In this document: piece after piece, positions 57,275-64,000 of the stretch
How the letters are laid out: every line of letters begins with the position of its first letter
How positions within the stretch are numbered: position 1 is the first letter of the stretch
DNA from: Candidatus Sumerlaeaceae bacterium
GTDB taxonomy: Bacteria > Sumerlaeota > Sumerlaeia > Sumerlaeales > Sumerlaeaceae
Assembly (NCBI GenBank): GCA_019695055.1
Contig: JAIBAT010000083.1
Coordinates: 57,725 to 121,724, forward strand
Direction of reading: 5' to 3'
Length of the DNA: 64,000 nucleotides
The notes under the pieces: model-generated
The model's database searches: none
Told to the model about the DNA's origin: nothing
What the model saw: only the letters and a program-made list of their open reading frames with translations
Translations under genes and position numbers: made by a program

Positions 57275-57756
57275 TTGCGGGCCAGTTCCTCAACAAACTG
57301 CGAAACGAGCTGGCGTTGCTTGCCGTCGTCCATCTTCTCGCGGATCAGCTTCTCCGTCGCGCCGAGCGTCAGCTGGACGACCTCCTCGCGCAGCGAAGCC
57401 CGCATCTTGTCCGTCTCGATGGCAAGGTTCTGCTTCACCCGCTCCAGCTCGGCCTGGGCATCCTGGCGCGCCTGCGCCACGATTTCCTCGGCCATCTTGC
57501 GCCCCTGGACGATCTCGTCCTGCTTGCGCTGCTGGGCTTCCTTCTCGATGTCCGCCAGCCGCTTGGAGTAGTCGGCCTTCATCGTCGACACCTCCTGCTG
57601 GAGACTGTCGATCCGGTCGAACTCGCTCTTGATGCGGAACTGTCTGTCTTCAATCGCCTTGAGGATACTCGTCCAGAAGAGCTTCTTGGCTATCCAGAAG
57701 AACAGCCCAAAAGCCACAAGCGTGGTCAGTATCTTGGCAATCATTTCATGATTCAT
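57271..57756 (-). CDS. atpF: Fo ATP synthase subunit b
   Basis: The start is ATG 57756, giving 161 residues. One N-terminal membrane helix (MIAKILTTLVAFGLFFWIAKKLFW) is followed by a long charged coiled coil (AIEDRQFRIKSEFDRIDSLQQEVSTM ... KQRQLVSQFVEELARK), as in the b subunit. It makes the stator. The stop overlaps the GTG start of atpH. A longer reading frame begins 90 bases earlier but has no ribosome site before it. Confidence 0.95.
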   Translation of the reverse strand: MNHEMIAKILTTLVAFGLFFWIAKKLFWTSILKAIEDRQFRIKSEFDRIDSLQQEVSTMKADYSKRLADIEKEAQQRKQDEIVQGRKMAEEIVAQARQDAQAELERVKQNLAIETDKMRASLREEVVQLTLGATEKLIREKMDDGKQRQLVSQFVEELARK

Positions 57757-57881
57757 GGATTCCTCGCGGACCCTGGGTAATGCGCCACGCCATAACGGCC
57801 CGGCGCGCCTGCCGCCCACTGGCGGCAAAGGGAGTCGCCACAACAACCACGGCGCCCTCCCCCGGCTTGGTCAGGCCGAAA

Positions 57882-58127
57882 CTACTTCTTCAGGAAGACG
57901 ATCTGGGCGATAAACGGGGAAATCAGAGCGTAGATCGCGAGAGCCTCGATAAACGCGGCACCGATGATCATACCCGTCTGAATCTTCCCGGCAGCCTCGG
58001 GCTGACGCCCCATGGCTTCCATCGCGGAGCTCACAGCCTTGCCAAGGCCAAGGCCCGCGCCAATCGCCGCCAGACCCAGACCAATCGGGTAGGCAAAAGC
58101 AGCAGCGGTAAACATATCCATATCCAA
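57882..58127 (-). CDS. atpE: Fo ATP synthase subunit c
   Basis: The protein has 81 residues in two helices. The first has the packing motif GAGLGLG (23-29), the polar loop is GRQPEA (40-45), and the second carries the ion-binding Glu61 in [15 protein letters not shown]. None of the usual Na+-binding residues (Gln in the first helix, Ser/Thr after the Glu) is seen, so the enzyme is probably proton-driven. It is flanked by 103 bases to atpB and 125 bases to atpF, normal for the operon. Confidence 0.95.
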   Translation of the reverse strand: MDMDMFTAAAFAYPIGLGLAAIGAGLGLGKAVSSAMEAMGRQPEAAGKIQTGMIIGAAFIEALAIYALISPFIAQIVFLKK

Positions 58128-58230
58128 ACACCATCCTTACTGTATTTGTTGCGCCGACCACCGGGGGTTCAGCCCCGCCGTCCGGCGTTTACTACGTAAA
58201 CTTGTCCTTCGCCCGCTCGCCCTCTGCCCC

Positions 58231-59292
58231 TCAGTGGGCCGCGGCGTGGCCGTGCTCGCCTTCGTGGCCGTGCCCATGATCATCATGCGGCAGCAGCAGC
58301 ATTAGGTAAATCGTGCTCAACAGCGAAAACACCAGCGCCTGGATCGTCCCCACCAGCAGCCCCAGCAGCAGGAACGGCGTGTGCAGCGGCACACCCACCA
58401 GCGGGTTCGGCCACACAATTCCCATCACCATCACGCCCAGCACCAGGAACACACCCGACAGGATGTGCTCGCCCATCATATTGCCAAAAAGACGCAACGA
58501 CAGCGACAGCGGCTTCGCCAGTTCGCCAATCGTTTCCAGAACCAGCATGAACGGCGCCAGAGCCCACGTCACCGCGTCATTCGGCGAACCCATGAGATGG
58601 TGGAACCAGTGCCACAGCCCCGCCTCGCGGATGCCATTGATCTGGACGTAGAAGAACACAATCACGGCCAGCGTCACCGTGGTCTCATAGGCGCCCGTCG
58701 CACCCGTCATCAGCGGCAGCAGTCCAAACATGTTGTTCAGCCAGATGAACATGAACAGCGACGCCACAAACGGCACGTACTTCTTCCCCCGCGAACCCAG
58801 GATGCCGCCGAAGAAATTGTAAAAACCCTCCACCATCATTTCCAGGAACACCTGCAGCTTGCCCGGAACCATCATGCGCAGCCGCAACGTCCCGAAGATA
58901 AACACCGCCGAGATCACCGTGATCAAGACCATGAAGATCTGAACTTCAAAAACATGCATGAAGTGCCCGACAGGCGTATGGGCCAGCGGCTTGCCGCCCA
59001 CATTCATCTTCAGCAGCACGCTGATGAGGTTTGGCAATTCCGGCTTTTCCGTCGCCTCCTCATGCTCGGCTGCGTGAATGTCGCCCTCCGCCTCCTTGAC
59101 CACACCCTCCACCGCGGACTCGCCATGCTTCGCCGCCGGTGCCGCATGCGACTCCGCCGCCGCGCCGTGGGTCTCCTCCGCCGCCGCAAAGGTAGCCTGC
59201 GAAAAACCCAAAAACGCCGCCAGCACCAGCGCCACCAGCACAAGGGTTCTATGTCCCACCAGCGGCCGGAGGCCGCGCATACACTCGATCAT
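58231..59292 (-). CDS. atpB: Fo ATP synthase subunit a, with signal peptide and His-rich tail
   Basis: The protein has 353 residues, longer than usual (about 230-290). A signal-peptide-like segment (RTLVLVALVLAAFLGFSQATFA) and an acidic, His-containing stretch (residues about 38-85) precede the five core helices. The essential proton-channel Arg lies in LAKPLSLSLRLFGNMMGEH. The C-terminus ends in HDDHGHGHEGEHGHAAAH. N-terminal signal-peptide extensions of subunit a are known in some Bacteroidetes and related groups. The start overlaps the AtpI-like gene as ATGA (59289-59292). Confidence 0.94.
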   Translation of the reverse strand: MIECMRGLRPLVGHRTLVLVALVLAAFLGFSQATFAAAEETHGAAAESHAAPAAKHGESAVEGVVKEAEGDIHAAEHEEATEKPELPNLISVLLKMNVGGKPLAHTPVGHFMHVFEVQIFMVLITVISAVFIFGTLRLRMMVPGKLQVFLEMMVEGFYNFFGGILGSRGKKYVPFVASLFMFIWLNNMFGLLPLMTGATGAYETTVTLAVIVFFYVQINGIREAGLWHWFHHLMGSPNDAVTWALAPFMLVLETIGELAKPLSLSLRLFGNMMGEHILSGVFLVLGVMVMGIVWPNPLVGVPLHTPFLLLGLLVGTIQALVFSLLSTIYLMLLLPHDDHGHGHEGEHGHAAAH

Positions 59293-59747
59293 GCCTTGTT
59301 TCCCGCGGCCTGGGCCGTCGGCGCATTCGCACCGCCGGGCACCGCCGCTCCCGAAATCTTTTTGCCAGTCACAATATCAATGCCCAAAATGGCCGCCCCC
59401 GCAATCGTCAGCACCGCGATCAGCAGCGTCAGCGAAATCCCCGCAAACAACCCGCCAACCTCGCCCGGCGTCGTAGGCCGAAACACAAAAATCGCCACGA
59501 TCCCGCCAAAGAACAACACCATCTTCAGCACCGCCCAGGACAGCAGGCCCATCTTGTCACCCGCGCCCGGCCGCAGGCCGTTCGTCACGATCGCCGCCAG
59601 CACCAGCAGGTTCGCCACCGACCACACCGACGCCGCAAGAAAATAGGCACCCGCGCGCACGTCGCGCAGCATCCACTGCGCGCCCAGCACCGCCGCGATA
59701 ATCACCGCAGCCACCGACACCTTTTTCACCAGCCTGGGTATCATCAT
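59289..59747 (-). CDS. AtpI-like membrane protein of the ATP synthase operon
   Basis: The protein has 152 residues and four hydrophobic segments. Its position between the AtpZ-like gene and atpB and its size fit ATP synthase subunit I (AtpI), a small assembly factor for the c ring; sequence similarity within this family is low. The last 25 residues are Ala/Gly/Pro-rich. The start overlaps the AtpZ-like stop by four bases, and the stop overlaps the atpB start. Confidence 0.78.
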   Translation of the reverse strand: MMIPRLVKKVSVAAVIIAAVLGAQWMLRDVRAGAYFLAASVWSVANLLVLAAIVTNGLRPGAGDKMGLLSWAVLKMVLFFGGIVAIFVFRPTTPGEVGGLFAGISLTLLIAVLTIAGAAILGIDIVTGKKISGAAVPGGANAPTAQAAGNKA

Positions 59748-60016
59748 TTCCCATCATTTAATTTGCGTAAAATCGCCCGCACTTCCCGCACCCCGGCCAC
59801 AATTCCCAACACCAGGAACACCAGGAACAGGATCCCGCGACTATGAAGCCACCGGTCCAGATAGTACCCGATCAGGCACCCCACCAGGACCGAAGCCGCC
59901 ATAAGCGTCGGAATTGTAATGGCCAGACCCGCGTTGCGCATCGCACTGTCTGGCTTTAGCTCCGGCGGCTTGGGCTTGAATTGCCCCTCGCCATTTTCAT
60001 TGGATTCGTCAGCCAT
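59744..60016 (-). CDS. AtpZ-like protein, first gene of the ATP synthase operon
   Basis: With ATG 60016 the protein has 90 residues. A hydrophilic N-terminus rich in Lys, Pro and Glu is followed by two hairpin helices (AGLAITIPTLMAASVLVGCLIGYYLDRWL and ILFLVFLVLGIVAGVREVRAIL), the G-x3-G-x3-D arrangement of AtpZ/AtpI proteins. AtpZ and AtpI form a Ca/Mg channel or aid c-ring assembly in other bacteria. The gene overlaps the next one by four bases. An earlier ATG at 60067 is in the promoter region. Confidence 0.8.
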   Translation of the reverse strand: MADESNENGEGQFKPKPPELKPDSAMRNAGLAITIPTLMAASVLVGCLIGYYLDRWLHSRGILFLVFLVLGIVAGVREVRAILRKLNDGK

Positions 60017-60449
60017 TTTGCACAACGTAGGATTTGCAATCCCGTGACCCGAAGCGAACTCTGTCAAGCCCGCAGTTCGGGGCCCGAGACCCCAAATAGC
60101 CGAGGCATTCTAACGGCCCGCAAGCGCCCTATTCGTGAAAAAATTCACGGGAAACAGCACTGTAAAGCCATCCGCAGGGTCCTCGGAGAAGCACAGGGGA
60201 AAACCGCAGTTAAACCACGATAGGGCGGTTGGATTTCCTGTGAGTTGGCATTTTCCGGGGTTACAGAGTGGGCCCCGGAGCAGCGGTTTGCTAACGCCTA
60301 GGGTTTTTTCTGGTTAAATGACTGATACTAAAGAGTTTGAAAACGCAAAAGCCTCAGGACGCGCAACAATGGGACGAATCAAGACCTGGCGCGGCAGCAG
60401 AGGTCTTTTTGTTTGCTACCCCGTTAATCGACAATCGACAGTTTCGGTT
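60017..60449. other. Intergenic region upstream of the ATP synthase operon
   Basis: These 433 bases hold no gene that I can support. Two inverted repeats stand out: CGTGAA-AAAA-TTCACG at 60134-60149, and TCCGGGG (60254-60260) with CCCCGGA (60273-60279). The first could be an operator. A T-run at 60304-60309 follows CCTAGGG. Base composition falls toward the restriction-modification genes. Confidence 0.5.
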
Positions 60450-61040
60450 CTACTTTTTGGGGAGCATCTCTGTTGTTTCCAAACCGAATTTCTTCAGCAA
60501 CCACTCCAACGTAGCAATTTGGTCTGGGATGGTAGCCCTTCGAATCTGCGAAAGCAGATGAATGCGAACCGGCTTCGGCAGCGCAGTGTTTTGAAGTCCC
60601 TGATTACAATTGGTACATACGGCTCTAAGATTTTGTGGAGTGTCGTCGCCGCCCTTTGACTTATCAATAATGTGCCCCATTGTAAGTCGAACAGTACGAT
60701 TGCCGCCAAGCGGATCCGGGTCGCCGGCTGCGGCTCCGCACATTTGACACGTGTACCCATTCCTTTCAAGCACCCAGGCGCGCGTTTCCGTGGAAATCTC
60801 GCGAGCAAAGGCAGGAACGCGATCAATTGTTTCCAATAAGTATTGGTTCGGTTTCAGATCTGCGCGATCCTTATGCGACAAAATTTGGTAGCCATCTTCG
60901 TTGCGTAGCTCGCGTACGCGCCTGGCCCACTCAACCGCACCACCGCTTGCTTTCTGTATGTCCCGAGAAATCAGCACCTTTCCAAGGTTACCCAAAAAGT
61001 ACTCAAGAATGAGCTGCTTTGAGCCGCGCTTTTTTGCCAT
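60450..61040 (-). CDS. HNH endonuclease, probable restriction partner
   Basis: With ATG 61040 the protein has 196 residues. The N-terminal part (residues 1-70) looks like a winged helix, with QLILEYFLGNLGKVLISRDIQKASGG and WARRVRELRNEDG. The HNH motif is CQMCGAAAGDPDPLGGNRTVRLTMGHIIDKSKGGDDTPQNLRAVCTNCNQG, with two Cys pairs that bind zinc. The same gene order (methyltransferase, then HNH, overlapping 38 bp) is known in type II restriction-modification. No recognition sequence can be given. Confidence 0.87.
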   Translation of the reverse strand: MAKKRGSKQLILEYFLGNLGKVLISRDIQKASGGAVEWARRVRELRNEDGYQILSHKDRADLKPNQYLLETIDRVPAFAREISTETRAWVLERNGYTCQMCGAAAGDPDPLGGNRTVRLTMGHIIDKSKGGDDTPQNLRAVCTNCNQGLQNTALPKPVRIHLLSQIRRATIPDQIATLEWLLKKFGLETTEMLPKK

Positions 61041-61902
61041 TCCGACCATATTCCTTTCCCCGCTCCATTGCAAGCATCGGCAACTGCGATTCCATGACGG
61101 ACGCGCGCTCTTTGGTCATTTCTGCATAATCCGAATTCAACTCGACGAGGACCGCCCTTCGATTCAATTGACTCGCCACTAATCCCGTCGTTCCTGACCC
61201 TCCAAAAGGGTCCAACACCGTATCGCCTTCCCTTGAGCCCAGGAGAATACATCGACGCGCCAGTTCACGAGGGAACGGCGCAGGATGCCCCTTTCCACTC
61301 GGATCGGGGCCGAGCATCCAATAATTCCTAAGGTTTGCCCCACTATGTTCCCGGACAACTTTACTGTCATAGTAATAAGGCGAGGATTTCGCGAACATGA
61401 AAATAGATTCGGTTGCGTTTGACGGCCGGTTCTTTACGCTTTCCGGCATGGCACTTTTCTTGATCCATGTTATATGTGATCGGAGAATCCAACCGTCTTC
61501 CTGTAATGCAAATGCAACACGCCATGGAAGCCCGAGAAGATCCCTGTCCTTCAATCCCCAGCAATTGGGAACCTTACAATTCCGTTTTTGAATGAGCTTA
61601 CGGGTATTCCCAACGACTGCATTTGGACCGCAATTTCCGGTTCCACCATTTCGTGCGTATCCATCCCCCACATTTAGCCAGATCGTCCCATCCTTGCGTA
61701 GCACACGACGTACCTCGCGAAATACTTTCACCAAATTCGCAACATACTCAGTTGGGGACGATTCGGCACCAATTTGCCCGTCCGAGTCGTAATCCCGCAG
61801 TCCCCAATAAGGCGGTGAGGTTACGCAGCATTGAATAGTTTCTGGATTGAGTCGCGGCAACATTTTCAGGCAGTCGCCAACCAGTATGCGTATGTCATTC
61901 AT
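61003..61902 (-). CDS. DNA methyltransferase of the SPPY type, probable N4-cytosine or N6-adenine
   Basis: The 299-residue protein has the catalytic motif TSPPYWGLRDY near the N-terminus (residues 28-38) and the SAM-binding motif LDPFGGSGTTGL near residue 238, the order of the beta class. SPPY points to N4-cytosine, but N6-adenine cannot be excluded. The target-recognition region lies between (about residues 70-190). It overlaps the start of the HNH gene by 38 bp. The pair is more AT-rich than the rest of the window, a sign of transfer. Confidence 0.92.
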   Translation of the reverse strand: MNDIRILVGDCLKMLPRLNPETIQCCVTSPPYWGLRDYDSDGQIGAESSPTEYVANLVKVFREVRRVLRKDGTIWLNVGDGYARNGGTGNCGPNAVVGNTRKLIQKRNCKVPNCWGLKDRDLLGLPWRVAFALQEDGWILRSHITWIKKSAMPESVKNRPSNATESIFMFAKSSPYYYDSKVVREHSGANLRNYWMLGPDPSGKGHPAPFPRELARRCILLGSREGDTVLDPFGGSGTTGLVASQLNRRAVLVELNSDYAEMTKERASVMESQLPMLAMERGKEYGRNGKKARLKAAHS

Positions 61903-62074
61903 TCTGATGCTGTTTTCCCATTCCGATGAAATGGCTGCAAGTAATAATTCCTTAACATGGTCGATTGAGCGCCCTCATGGCAAGATAAGTGAAATTAGGG
62001 TGCTCAAAGTCCCAATAGACTTGCATTTACTGACCCCCCACGTTTCGCAAGCCTGCGTGTTAATACATTCCGAC

Positions 62075-62140
62075 CCTTTGCGAATCCTTTGCGCCTTTGC
62101 ATCTTTGCGTCATTGCGTTGGCATTTCTGCGTCATGGCGT
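62075..62140. repeat. Degenerate short-period repeat (CTTTGCG-type)
   Basis: Seven degenerate units of 8 to 11 bases follow one another: CCTTTGCGAAT, CCTTTGCG, CCTTTGCAT, CTTTGCGT, CATTGCGTTGG, CATTTCTGCGT, CATGGCGT. The rest of 61903-62221 holds no gene that I can support. Confidence 0.85.
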
Positions 62141-62221
62141 CAGCGTTTCCCAAACCCGCCTTTACAATCCTTTTACACTAAACCCCTTGCGTCATACCTC
62201 TATCAGGCGCGCCATGCACCC

Positions 62222-62941
62222 ATGAAACGACAACTCCTCACCCTCCTTGCCATTGCCTCCATCGCCACTCCAACCCACGCCGTGATCTTCACCGGCCTCA
62301 CTAAGACCATTGACCTCGCAACCACCGTCCCCGCCGGGGCCTCCCTGACCGCGGGGTGGGCCATCACACCCGCCGGGTTCGCCCGCACCCATGGTTTTGG
62401 AACCGAATATGAGATCGTCCAGTTCGCCCCCGAGCCCATTGGCGACGGCAACCGCCTCGGCTCCAGTTTCGCCGGTTCCATCGTCATCCAAGGCTGCCAC
62501 AGCCCCGACACGAGTGCCGACCTGCGCCTCGGCGCACCAAATATCGGCCCCCTCACCACCGATACCTTGCTTTGCGAATACCGTCTCAGCGAGGATGGCA
62601 CCAGTTGGACCCCGTGGCTCGAGGCCTCTCCCACCACCACTGCCCATACCGGCTGTTATCCCGTCCCCCCCGGCTCCCTCGCATTCCCAGTCTCCAGCCA
62701 GTTCGAGGGCCCGCCCCGGGAGCAGGTGGCCCAGATCCTCGCCCGCCACAACCTCACCCTCGAGCCCTACGAGCAGCCCGCCGGCAATTACCATTTCGCC
62801 CTCAATCGTTTGCCCAAAGCGGTTCCCCGCCCACCCGCCGGCTACCTCCAGGTGCGCCTCAAGGCCACAGGCCGCGGCACCACCCTCATCAGCTCCCTGC
62901 ACTACGAGTTCTCGATCGTGATCAGCGGCCTGAAGCCATAA
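62222..62941 (+). CDS. Secreted protein of unknown function
   Basis: The start is ATG 62222; the open frame extends further upstream but the signal peptide (MKRQLLTLLAIASIATPTHA, cut before VIFTG) fixes it. The 239-residue precursor is rich in Thr, Ser, Pro and Ala and looks beta-rich. TDTLLCEYRLSEDGTSWTPWLEAS resembles a carbohydrate-binding or Ig-like strand pattern. No conserved catalytic motif is seen, and I do not recognise a family. Its base composition is like the rest of the chromosome rather than the restriction-modification genes just before it. Expected in the periplasm or outside. Confidence 0.7.
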   Translation: MKRQLLTLLAIASIATPTHAVIFTGLTKTIDLATTVPAGASLTAGWAITPAGFARTHGFGTEYEIVQFAPEPIGDGNRLGSSFAGSIVIQGCHSPDTSADLRLGAPNIGPLTTDTLLCEYRLSEDGTSWTPWLEASPTTTAHTGCYPVPPGSLAFPVSSQFEGPPREQVAQILARHNLTLEPYEQPAGNYHFALNRLPKAVPRPPAGYLQVRLKATGRGTTLISSLHYEFSIVISGLKP

Positions 62942-62957
62942 ACTCACCCACTTCTCC

Positions 62958-62989
62958 TCCTCTGCGCCCTCTGCGAACTCTGCGGTTCA
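62958..62989. repeat. Short-period repeat (CTCTGCG-type)
   Basis: Three units, CCTCTGCGC, CCTCTGCGAA and CTCTGCGGTTC, lie between the secreted-protein gene and the next element. They are of the same kind as the CTTTGCG repeat at 62075. Confidence 0.8.
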
Positions 62990-63022
62990 ATGCCTTTTCT
63001 TCAACCCAGGTGCATCGACACT

Positions 63023-63047
63023 TTTGGTGCTTTGGTGATTTGGTGGT
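63023..63047. repeat. Direct repeat bordering the 63-kb element, left copy
   Basis: A 25-base TTTGGTG-type sequence (units TTTGGTG, CTTTGGTG, ATTTGGTGG) that recurs identically at 63863-63887, on the other side of the small acidic-protein gene. Similarity extends a few bases outward on both sides (ATCGAC before, AAAT after). Confidence 0.9.
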
Positions 63048-63151
63048 AAAATTTTATGGGTCTGTAAGGGGCTGCAAGGGGTCATGGGGGAATAGGCAAA
63101 GCCATTTCCCCGTGCATAATGCTCCCATCTTAATCAAAAAGGAGCAGCACC

Positions 63152-63622
63152 ATGTTTAACGAAGACCTCACCCCCGTCCCCGACCCTTTCGGCGACGACA
63201 TCTCCGGACTCAGCAGCCAGCCCCTGCCCGATCCCGTCTGGCCCGACGGTCCCCCCGCCGACCCCCGTGATGAACCCGACCCCATCAACATCCCCGACCC
63301 CACACCCAGCAACGAACTCGTATTCTACGACGAGAAGAATCCGCCTCCCGAGAACGACGAGGAAATCGAAACCGTCAGCCAGGTCCTCGGCCAGACCATC
63401 TGTCTCGCCTCCGTCACCTGCCGCCGCCTCTTCCATGCCATCGAGCGCCTGCCCGTCATGGAATGCGACGTCCACCAGCTCACCCAGCGCGTCACCGACG
63501 TCAACGCCGGCATATACGCCCTCGCCCAGCTCTACCGACTCCACACCGCCGACGAAACAGCCCGACGCCTCGACCTCAACATCTACCCCAGGAAACGCCG
63601 GAAAAAAACGAAACGGACCTGA
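63152..63622 (+). CDS. Small acidic protein of unknown function within the 63-kb element
   Basis: The protein has 156 residues and a perfect AAGGAG ribosome site 8-9 bases before the ATG. The N-terminal half is Pro/Asp/Glu-rich (DPVWPDGPPADPRDEPDPIN) and likely disordered. The C-terminal half is helical: ETVSQVLGQTICLASVTC, RRLFHAIERLPVMECDVHQL and AGIYALAQLYRLHTADETARR. A short basic tail (PRKRRKKTKRT) could bind nucleic acid. I do not recognise a family. Several long open frames in other phases over the same region are products of the GC-rich composition. Confidence 0.7.
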   Translation: MFNEDLTPVPDPFGDDISGLSSQPLPDPVWPDGPPADPRDEPDPINIPDPTPSNELVFYDEKNPPPENDEEIETVSQVLGQTICLASVTCRRLFHAIERLPVMECDVHQLTQRVTDVNAGIYALAQLYRLHTADETARRLDLNIYPRKRRKKTKRT

Positions 63623-63649
63623 CCCCCGACTCTGCACACCCAAACCCAA

Positions 63650-63678
63650 GGGCCCTCAAACCTCCCGTTCGAGGGCCC
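63650..63678 (+). terminator. Possible hairpin terminator after the acidic-protein gene
   Basis: GGGCCCTC (63650-63657) pairs perfectly with GAGGGCCC (63671-63678) around a 13-base loop, 28 bases after the stop. No T-run follows, so it may act by another route, or not at all. Confidence 0.5.
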
Positions 63679-63862
63679 GAATTACCACCCTTAAGCACAA
63701 TTTAAACCGATTTAAATGACACAAAATACGCACTAAAAAATGCCTCCAAATCACTGATAATAGGAATCTTAAATGCATCGAAAGGACAAGTATGTACCCC
63801 CTCCCCCCCCCGCTCGTAGTTCCACCTTCTGGTGGTGGGGTCCGTATCGACTCATTCAATGC

Positions 63863-63887
63863 TTTGGTGCTTTGGTGATTTGGTGGT
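63863..63887. repeat. Direct repeat bordering the 63-kb element, right copy
   Basis: Identical over 25 bases to 63023-63047, 840 bases away and in the same orientation. Confidence 0.9.
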
Positions 63888-63909
63888 GAAATCCCCCGGC
63901 AGGCCGCGA

Positions 63910-64000
63910 CTACCCCTCGTTTGCTTCCAGCACCCGCAGCAGGTTCTCCGCGGCGATCTTGTTGATGTCGCCCTCCGAGTAACCTCGCCCGCGCAGTCCG
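63910..64000 (-). CDS. Membrane dipeptidase (M19) family protein, C-terminal end only
   Basis: The frame is open from the right edge and ends with TAG (CTA at 63910-63912). The last residues read GLRGRGYSEGDINKIAAENL, then LRVLEANEG. This matches the conserved C-terminus of renal dipeptidase-like M19 enzymes (GY-S-EEDIxKIxGxNxLRV), which are zinc peptidases that cut dipeptides. Only about 29 residues are in the window, so the gene continues to the right on the minus strand and the call rests on that block. It is too short to appear as a long reading frame. Confidence 0.72.
   Translation of the reverse strand, partial: GLRGRGYSEGDINKIAAENLLRVLEANEG

Larger units (their letters stand above)
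63048..63862. mobile_element. Candidate small repetitive or mobile element carrying one gene
   Basis: It is bounded by two identical 25-base direct repeats. It starts AAAATTTTATGGG and carries a conserved left part, a gene for a 156-residue acidic protein (63152-63622), a GC-rich hairpin (63650-63678), a right part, and a C-rich run (63797-63811). The left and right parts, without the gene, recur at 35209-35500. No transposase or integrase is encoded. Confidence 0.5.

Noticed and set aside
60318..60659. 113-residue open frame overlapping the 3' end of the HNH gene on the plus strand
   Set aside because: Overlaps a well-supported gene in antisense and has no recognisable feature.
62192..62947. 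251-residue open frame opposite the secreted-protein gene
   Set aside because: Gly-rich antisense shadow. The plus-strand frame has a proper signal peptide.
63267..63719. Other long frames over the small acidic-protein gene
   Set aside because: They lack ribosome-binding sites and give Ser/Pro/Arg repeats. The frame from 63152 has AAGGAG at the right distance.

Overview
The window looks like about 64 kb of a bacterial chromosome. It is moderately GC-rich (about 60 % by eye) and very gene-dense, with many ATGA or GTGA start/stop overlaps and few recognisable mobile genes. The gene content includes a T2SS/T4P-type pseudopilin, Hanks-type kinases, a SpoIID/LytB protein, F-type ATP synthase, a 2-oxoglutarate dehydrogenase, LexA with a GAAC-N4-GTTC box, and large secreted proteins with IPT, golvesin or FN3 domains. 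This suits an uncultivated Gram-negative lineage of the FCB/PVC neighbourhood, for example a Sumerlaeota- or Hydrogenedentota-like bacterium. That assignment is an inference from gene content and is low confidence.

1-8.9 kb: end of a DNase I-like hydrolase with a clear terminator, a membrane-anchored unknown protein, a sugar-nucleotide epimerase, a lipoprotein, a coupled membrane/lipid operon (EI24, lipid kinase, VanZ), a MazEF-type toxin-antitoxin pair, lexA with a perfect operator, and a CAU-anticodon tRNA. 8.9-16.3 kb: a 1246-residue secreted protein, a membrane-anchored pseudokinase, a secreted dienelactone-hydrolase-like enzyme and a CapK/PaaK-like ligase. 16.4-21.8 kb: three tandem paralogous GT-C/TPR membrane proteins translationally coupled to a lipoate-protein ligase. 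22.3-26.7 kb: M14 peptidase lipoprotein, pseudopilin, and a modular secreted amidase.

26.8-31.9 kb: a five-gene operon joining a tripartite-type ABC exporter (ATPase, HlyD, permease) to OleA-like and OleD-like enzymes. 32-35.7 kb: a nucleotidyltransferase gene bracketed by copies of a double-hairpin repeat, two membrane-associated unknowns, and a degenerate element related to one at 63 kb. 35.8-48.1 kb: sucAB, queG, an O-antigen-ligase-like protein, bioB, a DUF4234-like protein, a Ser/Thr kinase coupled to a dicarboxylate symporter, glutaminyl cyclase and a GNAT enzyme. 48.1-54.4 kb: SpoIID/LytB protein and a probable metal-handling cluster (ABC ATPase, MacB-like permease, His-rich periplasmic protein, two DUF3299 proteins).

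54.5-60.0 kb: the Fo/alpha part of ATP synthase (AtpZ-like, AtpI-like, a, c, b, delta, a DinB-like protein, alpha), closed by an intrinsic terminator and lacking gamma, beta and epsilon. 60.4-61.9 kb: a more AT-rich methyltransferase/HNH pair, probably restriction-modification. 62.2-64 kb: a secreted unknown, a probable small mobile or repetitive element carrying one acidic-protein gene, and the 3' end of an M19 dipeptidase gene.

The most promising undescribed features are the element at 63.0-63.9 kb with its shrunken relative at 35.2-35.5 kb, the double-hairpin repeats around the nucleotidyltransferase gene, and the ABC-exporter/OleA/OleD operon.
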